Source of the DNA: an uncultured Prevotellaceae bacterium
Lineage (GTDB): Bacteria > Bacteroidota > Bacteroidia > Bacteroidales > Bacteroidaceae
Assembly: GCA_902790625.1 (NCBI GenBank)
Contig: CADASP010000005.1
Coordinates: 1-64,000 of the forward strand
Length of the DNA stretch: 64,000 nucleotides
Direction: 5' to 3'
The translations under genes were made by a program, and so were the position numbers. Shown here in pieces: positions 51,029 to 60,048 of the stretch. Under the pieces are notes generated by a model, which saw only the letters and a program-made list of their open reading frames with translations, had not been told where the DNA came from and ran no database searches. Within the stretch, counting starts at the first letter, position 1. Each line of letters starts with the position of its first letter.

Positions 51029-51104
51029 ACCTGTTGTTTATTTTATAAATATTGTATCGCTCGTTCGTGAAAACCCAAACAGCATCTTTAGTTTTTTCGA
51101 CGTG

Positions 51105-51112
51105 CAAAGTTA
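51105..51112 (-). promoter_or_regulatory. -7 promoter element for the efflux operon
   Basis: On the minus strand this reads TAACTTTG, matching TAnnTTTG. It lies 77 bases before the adaptor ATG. No repressor gene is adjacent. Confidence 0.5.
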
Positions 51113-51289
51113 CAAAAATATTATGTAAGCCGCGCACATTGGCCGTATTTTTTACACTTTATTAGCACACAAGGGCAATGCACGGCTACTGCTCAGTCCT
51201 GCGCTTTCTGCAATGTAAATGATGAACAGTTCTTTCATTTGTTCAGAGGGCTTTGTTTCGGATATGTAGTGAATGGTTAATTTCTGCTT

Positions 51290-51733
51290 AAGACAGGAGA
51301 GAAATTGTGAAGGGATGTGAAATGAGAAATCCTGAATTCTTACAAAAAAAATTTTCATTCTGGAACGGAAGATGCACACTTTCGGTGGTTTGTGCAGGGC
51401 TGAGGGGCGAGGGAAAAAGGGCTTTTAAGGCAGATTTTGCACAGATGGGTCGGTTTTGTGCAATATTTTAGCCGATTTTTGGGCCGATTTCCGTTTTTGT
51501 GAGCACGCCCTATCAGAAAACGGCAACGCCAAATTTTTCTGCGGCGTTGACTTTTTCCAGCCATCGAAGGGGTTTTTGCGGTATATTGAGACTAACCATC
51601 TGAAAGCCAGTCGTTTGACAAACACTCTCAAAACTCGCGTATTTTCGGCCAAAAGTTTTTTCGTGGAAAATTATCGAAATATGAGGGCCTTTAGCGGTTT
51701 TTGGGAGGCATCCGTTTTAATATATTTTAATTA
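51290..51733 (+). repeat. Dispersed ~445-bp repeat, copy 2
   Basis: Colinear with 18530-18975 in the same orientation. The CCTGAATTCTTACAAAAAAA block is at about 51330-51349, the hairpin CAACGCC..GGCGTTG at about 51523-51548, and the shared TTTTCGGCCAAA block at about 51640-51652. Copies differ by many substitutions but few length changes, and the hairpin arms are kept while the loop differs. It lies between the efflux operon and the SusC gene, which point away from each other. Confidence 0.85.
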
Positions 51734-51734
51734 A

Positions 51735-52345
51735 GTAGAAGCCCCGGAGGGGCGACAGAAGCCGATGGTGAGCACCAATCGTCCTGGCAGGGGCATTGTC
51801 CTTGAAAAGGAAGGATGGTCCGTCGCCCCTCCGGGGCTTTTCTCCCGTCTGCATGAACAGGGGTTGCACCCCTGCCTGTATTCCATCGCCCCTCCGGGGC
51901 TTTCGCGTTCAAGTAGAAGCCCCGGAGCGGCAACAGAAGACGATGGTGAGCACCAATCGTCCTGGCAGGGGCATCGCCCCTGTAAAGGCACCCCACCCAC
52001 AAAAGCCCCGGAGGGGCGACGGAATACAGGCAGGGGCATCGCCCCTGTAAATGCACCCCACCCAAAATAGCCCCGGAGGGGCAACGGAATACAGGCAGGG
52101 GCAACGCCCCTGTAAAGGCATCCCACCCACAATAGCCCCGGAGGGGCGACGGAATACAGGCAGGGGCATCGCCCCTGTAAAGGCATCCCACCCAAAATAG
52201 CCCCGGAGGGGCGACGGAATACAGGCAGGGGCAACGCCCCTGTAAAGGCACCCCACCCAAAATAGCCCCGGAGGGATGACGGAATACAGGCAGGGGCATC
52301 GCCCCTGTATAGTCATCCCCCCACAAAAGCCCCCGGAGGGGCTTC
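51735..52345. repeat. Tandem array of a 65-bp double-palindrome unit
   Basis: Unit starts at 52004, 52069, 52134, 52199 and 52264 are exactly 65 bases apart, with diverged units on both sides. Each unit carries two palindromes, GCCCCGGAGGGGC and CAGGGGCATCGCCCCTG, joined by an AATACAG segment and followed by CACCCCACCCAAAAT. The left part (51735-51970) is a shuffled version that includes GGTGAGCACCAATCGTCCTG twice. Because 65 is not a multiple of three, long open frames run through all three phases; they are not genes. It lies ~300 bases upstream of susC. Confidence 0.95.
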
Positions 52346-52579
52346 ACCTCGGTTGGATTTGTCGCCCGAGTAGCTGTGCAGCTGACGCTTTCATCGTCTT
52401 TTCAACCGTACTCGCATTTTTCTCCCCATTTATTTGGTTGTAAACGAAATAATTACTATTCTTATTTTTTCCCCGGAAAGGCGGCGCATCCAACGTTCAA
52501 CGGCCTTTTAAGCCTACTTTTTGACAAAAGAGATGCATTTTTTGACCTGATTTTATTCTTTTGTGTCGTTTTTTTGTAC

Positions 52580-52587
52580 TACCTTTG
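52580..52587 (+). promoter_or_regulatory. -7 promoter element for the susC operon
   Basis: TACCTTTG matches TAnnTTTG and lies 53 bases before the SusC ATG. The nearest TTTG (52560-52563) has a short 16-nt spacer, so an activator or other sigma factor may be needed. Confidence 0.5.
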
Positions 52588-52639
52588 CCACCAAATTGCC
52601 GAAAAACATATTCACTTTTAATAACTAACAAAAAACCGT

Positions 52640-55600
52640 ATGAAAGAAAACACGAAACTATCTGCGATGCGACGGCTGTTCGCCGCTCTCGTCGCGATGC
52701 TTCTGTCGGCAACGGCTTTCGCCCAAGGCGGGAACCTGTCGGGAGAAGTGAAAGACGCTCAGGGTGAGCCCATCATCGGCGCCACCGTCATGGTGAAAGG
52801 CACCCAAACGGGCGTGGTGACCAACTATGACGGCCAGTTCACGCTGGCAGCCACACCAGGCAGCACGCTCGTAGTATCCTACATCGGCTACAAGAGCCAA
52901 GAAGTGAGAGCCACAGCCAACATGAGCATCATCCTGGAAGAGGATGCACAGACCCTGCAAGACGTGGTGGTCATCGGCTATGGCGTGCAGAAGAAGAGCG
53001 TGGTCACCGCCAGCATCGCCAAGGTGAGCGCCGACGACCTCGACGGCAAGACGCGTCTGCGTGCCGAGGATGCCCTGAAGGGCATGGCTGCCGGCGTGCA
53101 GGTGACGTCGGCCAGCGGCCAGCCCGGTGCCAAGTCGATGATTCGCATCCGTGGTATCGGCACCATCAACAGCTCTGAGCCGCTCTACATCATCGACGGC
53201 ATGCCCACCGACCAGAACGGTATGGAGAGCGTGAACCCCGGCGACATCGAGTCGATAGAGGTGCTGAAGGACGCTGCATCGGGAGCCATCTACGGTGCAC
53301 GCGCCGCCAACGGCGTCATCCTCGTCACCACGAAGAAAGGCAAGGTGGGCAAGGCACAAATCAACTACAACTTCTCGCAGGGCTGGCAGAGCGCCTGGAA
53401 GAAGCGCGACGTGACCGACGCCACCAACTATGCCATCCTGCAGAACGAGCGCCGCGTGCAGAACGGCATGACTCCGCTATATATGGACCCCTACAACCTG
53501 AAGGATGCCAACGGCGAGGCCATCACGGGCTTCGGCACCAACTGGCAGGAGCTGCTCTTCAACGACAACGCTCCCATCCAGCAGCACGACGTCAGCATCA
53601 GCGGCGCATCGGAGAAGGTGAACTACTACCTCTCCTTAGGCTACTTCGACCAGGACGGTATCGTGGGCGGCAACTTCGGCCAGTCGAACTACGACCGACT
53701 GACCATCCGCTCGAACAACCAGTTCAACCTGCTCGACGCCAGCAAGGAGCGCAACTTCCTGAACAAGCTCGACCTGGGCGCGAACATTTCGTATATGCGT
53801 GTGCACAACACGGGCGTGAGCGACAACTCCACATGGGGCTCGCCCCTCGGCTCGGCACTCTATCTGGCCCCCACCCTGCCCGTCACGCTGACGCAGCTGG
53901 GCTATGACGACAATGGCGACCCCCGCTACGGACAGGCGATGATAGACCGCTACAGCGCCTACGACCTCTACTACGATGAGCACGGCAACCCCTACACCAT
54001 CCCCGGCTATGTGGGCAGCTATCAGGAGCAGAACAACCCCATCGCCATGATGCAGGGCAACCCCAACAAGAACTGGAGCCACAAGTTCATGCCGAAATTC
54101 TCGCTCGACCTTCAGCTGTGGGACGAGCTGAAGTATCACTTCACCTACAGCGCCGAGCTCAGCTTCTGGGGCTACGAAGGCGCCACGCTGCAGAAGCACT
54201 ACTTCTCGGGCAACAACAACAGCGACCACACACAGGCCACGGCCTACAAGGGCAACAACTCGACATGGCAGATTGAGAACACGCTGACCTACGACAAGAC
54301 TTTCGACAAGCACACCATCGGCGTGGTGATAGGCCAGAGCGCCCTGAAGACGAAAGGCGACGAGCTGGGTGGCTCGCACTGGAACCTGGTGAACCCCGAC
54401 AAGCCCAGCATCAACTACACCACGGGCGGCGCACTGGAACTCACCACCGATGCCGACGGCAAGGTGAACGGTGCCAAGAGCCTCGTCGGCGTTTGGGGAG
54501 GCCCCTACACACAGCACCGCCTGGCTTCGGTCTTCGGACGTGTGAGCTACAACTACGACGAGAAGTACATGCTGCAGGCCACCATCCGTCGCGACGGCTC
54601 CAGCCGCTTCGGCTCGAACAACAAATACGGCACGTTCCCCTCGTTCTCGGTAGGTTGGAACGTGATGAACGAAGACTTCATGGCCACCACACATGATTGG
54701 CTCACCAACCTAAAGCTGCGCGCCAGCTGGGGTAAGAACGGTAACGACAACATCGGCGACTTCGCCTATACCACACTGACGGCCACCGGCGGCAGCAGCA
54801 ACTACTACTACGGACAGACAGCTGCCATGACCTACGGCTCGAAAGCCGACCGACTGGCCAACGAGGACCTGAAGTGGGAGGAGAGCGAGCAGACCAACAT
54901 CGGACTGGACTTCGGCCTGTGGAACAACCAGCTCACTTTCAGCGTCGACTACTTCATGAAGAAGACCAACGGCATGATCATCGACATGCCCATCCCCAGC
55001 TACGTGGGCGAGAAGCGCCCCCTGGCCAACGTGGGCGACATGGAGAACAGCGGATGGGAGTTTGAGCTGGGCTACAAGTGGAACATCAGCGACGCCCGCT
55101 TTGCCGTGAAGGCCAACGCCTCGTACCTGAGCAACAAACTGAAGAACCTGGGCAACGACACCGGTTTCCTGAACTACGGCATCAGCCAGTTTGCCGACGG
55201 TGGCACACGCGCCGAGAACGGACAGCCATTCCCCTTCTTCTATGGCTATAAGACCAACGGCATCCTGCAGAACCAGGCTGAGGCCGACACTTACAACGCT
55301 GCTTACAGCGCCAGCTCGAAGCCCGGCGACTTCCGCTTCGTGGATACCAATGGCGACAACAAGATTAATTCCGACGACCGCACCAACATCGGCGACGGCA
55401 TTCCCGACTGGACCTTCGGCCTGAACTTCGACGCTGAGTGGAAAGGCATCGACCTGGGCCTCTTCTTCCAGGGCGTCAGCGGTGTCGACGTCTTCGACGC
55501 CACCTACCGTCAGGACATCGCCAGCGGAAACTATCCCACCTGGGTACTGCAACGCTGGACCGGCGAGGGCACCAGCAACACCGTGCCCACACTGGGCGAC

Positions 55601-55903
55601 TCGAAGAACTGGGTGGTCAGCGACATGTATGTGCGCGACGGCAGCTACCTCCGCCTGAAGAACATCACACTGGGCTACACCCTGCCACGCACCCTGACCA
55701 GCAAGATTGGCATCAACCGCCTGCGCATCTATGGCCGTGCCGAGAACCTCTTCACCTGGACCAAGTACTGGGGTTTCGACCCCGAGGTTGGCGCCGGATG
55801 GGACAACAACTCGCAGAAGCACAACACCGAAGCCACGGGTGTTGACTACGGTGTCTACCCGCAGGCCCGCACCTTCACCTTTGGAGTTAACGTATCACTT
55901 TAA
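52640..55903 (+). CDS. SusC/RagA-type TonB-dependent outer-membrane transporter
   Basis: 1087 residues with a signal peptide cleaved near TAFAQ. An N-terminal carboxypeptidase-regulatory-like domain (GEVKDAQGEPIIGATVMVKG, about 36-115) is followed by the plug (VVVIGYGVQKKSVVTASIAKV, then the NPGDIESIEVLKDA block and the IYGARAANGVILVTTKKG motif) and a ~800-residue beta-barrel ending in an aromatic residue pattern (ARTFTFGVNVSL). It imports oligosaccharides across the outer membrane with the SusD partner encoded 30 bases downstream. The following genes suggest a beta-glucan as substrate. Confidence 0.97.
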   Translation: MKENTKLSAMRRLFAALVAMLLSATAFAQGGNLSGEVKDAQGEPIIGATVMVKGTQTGVVTNYDGQFTLAATPGSTLVVSYIGYKSQEVRATANMSIILEEDAQTLQDVVVIGYGVQKKSVVTASIAKVSADDLDGKTRLRAEDALKGMAAGVQVTSASGQPGAKSMIRIRGIGTINSSEPLYIIDGMPTDQNGMESVNPGDIESIEVLKDAASGAIYGARAANGVILVTTKKGKVGKAQINYNFSQGWQSAWKKRDVTDATNYAILQNERRVQNGMTPLYMDPYNLKDANGEAITGFGTNWQELLFNDNAPIQQHDVSISGASEKVNYYLSLGYFDQDGIVGGNFGQSNYDRLTIRSNNQFNLLDASKERNFLNKLDLGANISYMRVHNTGVSDNSTWGSPLGSALYLAPTLPVTLTQLGYDDNGDPRYGQAMIDRYSAYDLYYDEHGNPYTIPGYVGSYQEQNNPIAMMQGNPNKNWSHKFMPKFSLDLQLWDELKYHFTYSAELSFWGYEGATLQKHYFSGNNNSDHTQATAYKGNNSTWQIENTLTYDKTFDKHTIGVVIGQSALKTKGDELGGSHWNLVNPDKPSINYTTGGALELTTDADGKVNGAKSLVGVWGGPYTQHRLASVFGRVSYNYDEKYMLQATIRRDGSSRFGSNNKYGTFPSFSVGWNVMNEDFMATTHDWLTNLKLRASWGKNGNDNIGDFAYTTLTATGGSSNYYYGQTAAMTYGSKADRLANEDLKWEESEQTNIGLDFGLWNNQLTFSVDYFMKKTNGMIIDMPIPSYVGEKRPLANVGDMENSGWEFELGYKWNISDARFAVKANASYLSNKLKNLGNDTGFLNYGISQFADGGTRAENGQPFPFFYGYKTNGILQNQAEADTYNAAYSASSKPGDFRFVDTNGDNKINSDDRTNIGDGIPDWTFGLNFDAEWKGIDLGLFFQGVSGVDVFDATYRQDIASGNYPTWVLQRWTGEGTSNTVPTLGDSKNWVVSDMYVRDGSYLRLKNITLGYTLPRTLTSKIGINRLRIYGRAENLFTWTKYWGFDPEVGAGWDNNSQKHNTEATGVDYGVYPQARTFTFGVNVSL

Positions 55904-55933
55904 TTAGCAACCAGTCATTAGTAATTAGCAATT

Positions 55934-57487
55934 ATGATTACCACAAACATAAAAACTATGGCCGCCAGCTGTCTCGTATGCTGCGGCATTGCCGCAGCCT
56001 TCACGGCTTGCAGCGATGATTTCCTTGAGGTGACCAAGCCCGATGGCGAGCCACTGGAGGAATATTACACCACGGAGGAGAACCTGAACGAGGCCCTCAC
56101 ATCGGCCTACGCTCCCCTGCACTGGCCCGACTGGGACAACAAAGCCTACAACGACCTCACCATCGACGGAGAGATCATGGGCGACGACTTCTGGGTGGGC
56201 GGCAGCGACAACACCGACAACCAGCACTGGCACCGCCTGTTCAACTTCGAGGCCGACGGCAACAACACGCTGGCCACCCTCTGGGGCGACTTCTACAGCG
56301 GCATCAAGCGCTGCAACGACGCCATCAAGTATGCCGGATGGGAAGGAAAAGCCAGCCGTGAGTTCCGCAGCTCCATGCAGATGCAGGCCCGCCTCCTGCG
56401 CGTGTACTATTATAATATATTGTGGCACTACTACGGCAAGGTGCCTTTCTACCTGGAGAACCTCTCGCAGCCCTACACCGCTCAGCAGATTAGTGCCGAC
56501 GAGATCTACAACCGTCTGATACCCGAGCTGGAGGAGATTATCAACAGCGACGTGCTGCCCATGCGCTGGGAGGCAGCCCAGGCAGGCCGCGTGAGCCAGG
56601 CTTTCGCCTATATGCTCTATGCCGAGATGGTGATGTATCAGAACGACAGCGCACGCTATCCCAAGGCTCTGGAGTATATGAAGAAAATCATTGCCGACAG
56701 CAACTACGCCCTCAACCCCAGCTTTGCCGACCTGTGGTCGGAGAACGGCGAGTGGTGCAAGGAGAGCATTTTTGAAATCAACTACAACGACGACCAGGCC
56801 CAGCGCGACTGGAACGAAGCAGCCCTCAATGCTGGCGGCACCGTGTTCCCAACGCTCTGCTCGCCCAACGGCTGGGGCGGCGGTGAAGGCTGGGACGGCG
56901 GCAACGACGGTTGGGGATTCCTGCCCATGAAGGTGGAGACCTACAACATGTATGCCGAGGGCGATGTGCGTCGCGACGTCACCTGCTGGGACCTGCGCGG
57001 CTACAGCTACACCGAGCGCTATCAGGACACCCACATCTGGCACGGCAAGTATCGTCCGCAGTCGGACAACAACAAGGACTGTCCCACGTCGAAGAACCTG
57101 AACTACAACAACAACAAGCGCATCTACCGCTACGCCGAGACCCTGCTCAACGCCGCCGAGCTGCTGTTGCAGACGGGGGGCAGCGCCGCCGAGGCCGCTG
57201 GCTACGTGAACGAGGTGCGTGCCCGCGCCGGTCTGCCCGCGCTGGCCAGCGTCACCATCGACGACATCTTCAACGAGCGCCATCTGGAGTTCTGCGGCGA
57301 GGGCAAGCGCTACTTCGACCTCGTACGTGCCGAGGGCATCGCCGAAGCCACACAGAAGGCATCGACCGTGCTCGTGCCCGACAGCTACGGCTATCGCACC
57401 AATCGGTGGACACCCAAAAAGAAGTACATCCCCCTGGCTCAAAGCGAACTCGACGCTGACCCCAAACTGGAGCAGAACGACTATTAA
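55934..57487 (+). CDS. SusD/RagB-type surface glycan-binding lipoprotein
   Basis: 517 residues with lipobox Cys26 (AAAFTAC). The early DDFLEVTKPDG motif, TPR-like helices (LNEALTSAYAPLH, RLLRVYYYNILWHYYG) and the C-terminal ERHLEFCGEGKRYFDLVR block are typical of SusD-like proteins. It forms a lid over the SusC barrel and captures glycan at the cell surface. It follows susC directly, in the same transcript. The sequence before its ATG is made of ATTAGTAATTAGCAATT words, and GAAGAATTTGCTACCGCA follows its stop codon. Confidence 0.97.
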   Translation: MITTNIKTMAASCLVCCGIAAAFTACSDDFLEVTKPDGEPLEEYYTTEENLNEALTSAYAPLHWPDWDNKAYNDLTIDGEIMGDDFWVGGSDNTDNQHWHRLFNFEADGNNTLATLWGDFYSGIKRCNDAIKYAGWEGKASREFRSSMQMQARLLRVYYYNILWHYYGKVPFYLENLSQPYTAQQISADEIYNRLIPELEEIINSDVLPMRWEAAQAGRVSQAFAYMLYAEMVMYQNDSARYPKALEYMKKIIADSNYALNPSFADLWSENGEWCKESIFEINYNDDQAQRDWNEAALNAGGTVFPTLCSPNGWGGGEGWDGGNDGWGFLPMKVETYNMYAEGDVRRDVTCWDLRGYSYTERYQDTHIWHGKYRPQSDNNKDCPTSKNLNYNNNKRIYRYAETLLNAAELLLQTGGSAAEAAGYVNEVRARAGLPALASVTIDDIFNERHLEFCGEGKRYFDLVRAEGIAEATQKASTVLVPDSYGYRTNRWTPKKKYIPLAQSELDADPKLEQNDY

Positions 57488-57507
57488 ATGAAGAATTTGC
57501 TACCGCA
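57488..57507 (+). repeat. 18-nt word shared with two other post-stop sites
   Basis: GAAGAATTTGCTACCGCA (57490-57507) begins three bases after the susD stop. The identical word follows the WG-protein gene (14028-14045, minus strand), and a one- or two-base variant follows the aspartic protease gene (25297-25314). Confidence 0.7.
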
Positions 57508-57551
57508 TTTGTCTCTTCAATAATGAAATAAACATATAAAAACATACAACA

Positions 57552-60008
57552 ATGAAACAAAACAATCATCAAAATATTGGGAAAAGGAGTCTGAAAATGA
57601 CGATGGGATTGCTCGGTGCAGCATTCTTCATTCTTCATTCTTCATTCTTCATTTCCTCCTGCTCGCCCGAGGAGTTCGAGGGCGCCAATGCCAACGGACT
57701 TCCCACGATGGAGGGCGTAGACTTCCAGCTCTCCGTCGATCAGGAGACCAACCAGATGGTGGCCAGCTATACACCGAAGGCCGGCACCTACCCCATCTGG
57801 ATTCTCGACGGAGCCAGCTACTCCAGCCTCTACGAAGTGGGTTACAAGAACGACGAGGCTGGCACCCACACCATCGAGCTGCGCATAGGCAACCGCAACG
57901 GCATCAGCCAAGCCGGCGTGAAGAAGACCTACACCTTCAACGAGACGAAGATTGACTACAGCTCCGACTTCCGCCGTATCACCGGCAAGGAGTGGCGCAT
58001 CGACAACAAGGAGAAAGCCCACATGGCATGTGGCGAGGCTGGCACCGACGGCTCCAACTGGTGGGCTGCTGGCGCCGACGAGAAGAAGGACTTTGGTGTC
58101 TACGACGACCGTCTCACCTTCACCGCCGACACCCGCAAGGGAGGCAGCTACACCTACAATGCCGGTGCCGACGGCATGACCTACGTGAACAAGGAGACCA
58201 AGTGGGCCAACGGTGCCACAGAGGATGTCGACGTGGCCCTTGGCAACCAAGAAGCCACATGGAACTTCGAGGAGCTGGACTGGACCGACAAGGAGGGCAA
58301 CACCACCAAGCAGCGCTACATCCGTCTGGCCGCCAACACGCTCTTCCCCTACGTCAGCAGCGATGCCCAATATGAGAATCCCTTGTTCCGCGTGGAGCAG
58401 CTGACCGCCAACAAGATGGTGCTGGTCTATGACAAACCCGACCGCAGCATTGCCTGGCGCTTCATCCTCACCAGCAAGGAGGGCGAGAAGGAATGGGCAG
58501 GCTTTGATGCCAACAGCGACTTCAACATGTGGAAGGGCATCACGCCGACCATGGAGTTCTGGTATGCTCCCGGCTGGAACCAGATTGCCGACCCCGGCTT
58601 CAAGGACGACGGCAACGACTACACCATCACGCTGCCTGAGGCCACTACCGACCAGTGGCAGGCTCAGGTGAAGATGCACACCGACCTCACCACCAACGCC
58701 GCCACCAACTACGACTTCTCGGCTGTCTTCAACAGCGACAAGGACATGAATGGTGCCACCGTGAAGCTGGTGCTCGACGGCGACGACGGCGTGTTCTACT
58801 TCACCGACCGCATCGACCTGAAGGCCGGCGAGGACTACATCTTCTGGAAGAGCGACATGCCCGGCATCGACATGCCCAAGGTGATGCTCGTGCTCGACTT
58901 CGGCGGCTGCCAGGCTGGCACCACCGTCAACGTGTCGAACATCGTACTGAAGAACCATGCCGACAACGACGGCACCGTGCCCCCGACAGACAATCCCGAC
59001 ACGCCCGACAATCCCGACCAGCCCACCATGGACTGGGACTACAACAGCGCTGCCAACCTGTGGAAGGCTGTCGACGACGGCTCGCTGTTTGATGCCTTCG
59101 GCTACTACTTCGCCGACAATGGTTGGGGTGGCATACCCTACAACGAGGCAACCCACAACGGCGACACCTATGAGATTACGCTGCCCGAAGGCCTCGGCGG
59201 CTCTCAGTGGCAGGGTCAGTTCCACATCGACACCAAGCTCACCGCCAGTGCACAGAAGGCCTACAACTTCTACTTCGTGATGGAGGTCGACAACGACTGC
59301 CCACAGGTCACCGTCAAGCTCACCGATGCTGGCGACACCAACTTCTTCTGCGAGGGACGTCACGACGTGAAGGCCGATGAGCCATTCATCTACAAGGTGA
59401 CGGGTGCCACGCTGAAGGAGGAAAAGGATGCTGATGCCATCCGCCTGTTCTTCGATTTCGGCGGTTCACCCGGTGGCACCCATGTCAAGATTAGCAAGAT
59501 TTACTTCGAGGAAGTAGTCTCGATGAACTATGACGACGCTGACAACCTTTGGAAAGCTGTTGACGATGGCACTCTCTTCGATGCCTTCGGCTACTACTTC
59601 GCTGACAATGGCTGGGGTGGCATTCCCTTTAATGAAGCCACCCACAGCGGCGACACCTACGAGATTACGCTGCCCGAGGGCCTCGGCGGCTCACAGTGGC
59701 AGGGCCAGTTCCACATCGACACCAAGCTGACGGCCAGCGCACAAAAGGCCTACAACTTCCAATTAGTGCTGGAGGCCGACAACGACTGCCCAGGCGTGAC
59801 CATCAAGCTCACTGATTCTGGCGACACGAACTTCTTCTGCGAAGGTCGCCACGACATCACGGCCGACGAGCCTTATATCTACACCATTAAGGGTGCAACG
59901 CTGAGGGAAGGTACCGATGCTTCGGCCATCCGTTTGTTCTTCGACTTCGGCGGCTCGCCTGGCGGCACCAAGGTCAAGATTAGCAAGATTATCTTCAAGG
60001 AAGCCTGA
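57552..60008 (+). CDS. SusE/F-position surface glycan-binding lipoprotein with three CBM-like domains
   Basis: 818 residues with lipobox Cys37 (FISSC). An N-terminal PKD/Ig-like segment (about 45-135) is followed by a region with KEWRIDNKEKAHMACGEAG (about 140-330), common in such proteins. Three beta-sandwich units follow: a diverged one (about 335-475, WNQIADPGFKDDG) and two close copies (about 495-655 and 658-818), each starting with LWKAVDDG, FDAFGYYFADNGWGGIP and containing GSQWQGQFHIDTKLTASAQ. The two close copies come from a tandem duplication of about 485 bases. The position after susD and the repeated CBM-like units suggest surface binding of the PUL substrate. The signal core (FFILHSSFFI) is encoded by TTCATTCTTCA repeats. 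Confidence 0.9.
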   Translation: MKQNNHQNIGKRSLKMTMGLLGAAFFILHSSFFISSCSPEEFEGANANGLPTMEGVDFQLSVDQETNQMVASYTPKAGTYPIWILDGASYSSLYEVGYKNDEAGTHTIELRIGNRNGISQAGVKKTYTFNETKIDYSSDFRRITGKEWRIDNKEKAHMACGEAGTDGSNWWAAGADEKKDFGVYDDRLTFTADTRKGGSYTYNAGADGMTYVNKETKWANGATEDVDVALGNQEATWNFEELDWTDKEGNTTKQRYIRLAANTLFPYVSSDAQYENPLFRVEQLTANKMVLVYDKPDRSIAWRFILTSKEGEKEWAGFDANSDFNMWKGITPTMEFWYAPGWNQIADPGFKDDGNDYTITLPEATTDQWQAQVKMHTDLTTNAATNYDFSAVFNSDKDMNGATVKLVLDGDDGVFYFTDRIDLKAGEDYIFWKSDMPGIDMPKVMLVLDFGGCQAGTTVNVSNIVLKNHADNDGTVPPTDNPDTPDNPDQPTMDWDYNSAANLWKAVDDGSLFDAFGYYFADNGWGGIPYNEATHNGDTYEITLPEGLGGSQWQGQFHIDTKLTASAQKAYNFYFVMEVDNDCPQVTVKLTDAGDTNFFCEGRHDVKADEPFIYKVTGATLKEEKDADAIRLFFDFGGSPGGTHVKISKIYFEEVVSMNYDDADNLWKAVDDGTLFDAFGYYFADNGWGGIPFNEATHSGDTYEITLPEGLGGSQWQGQFHIDTKLTASAQKAYNFQLVLEADNDCPGVTIKLTDSGDTNFFCEGRHDITADEPYIYTIKGATLREGTDASAIRLFFDFGGSPGGTKVKISKIIFKEA

Positions 60009-60048
60009 GGAGATGTGAAGAGTGAAAAGTGAAGAATTTGATATTGAT

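Noticed and set aside
51735-52345. Possible CRISPR array
   Set aside because: The period is a constant 65 bases with near-identical sequence between the palindromes. There are no variable spacers and no cas genes nearby.
51727-52347. Long open frames with motifs such as CPCLYSVAPPG on the minus strand
   Set aside because: They follow the 65-bp repeat through all three phases and on both strands, and have no start context or promoter. They are translation artefacts of the array.
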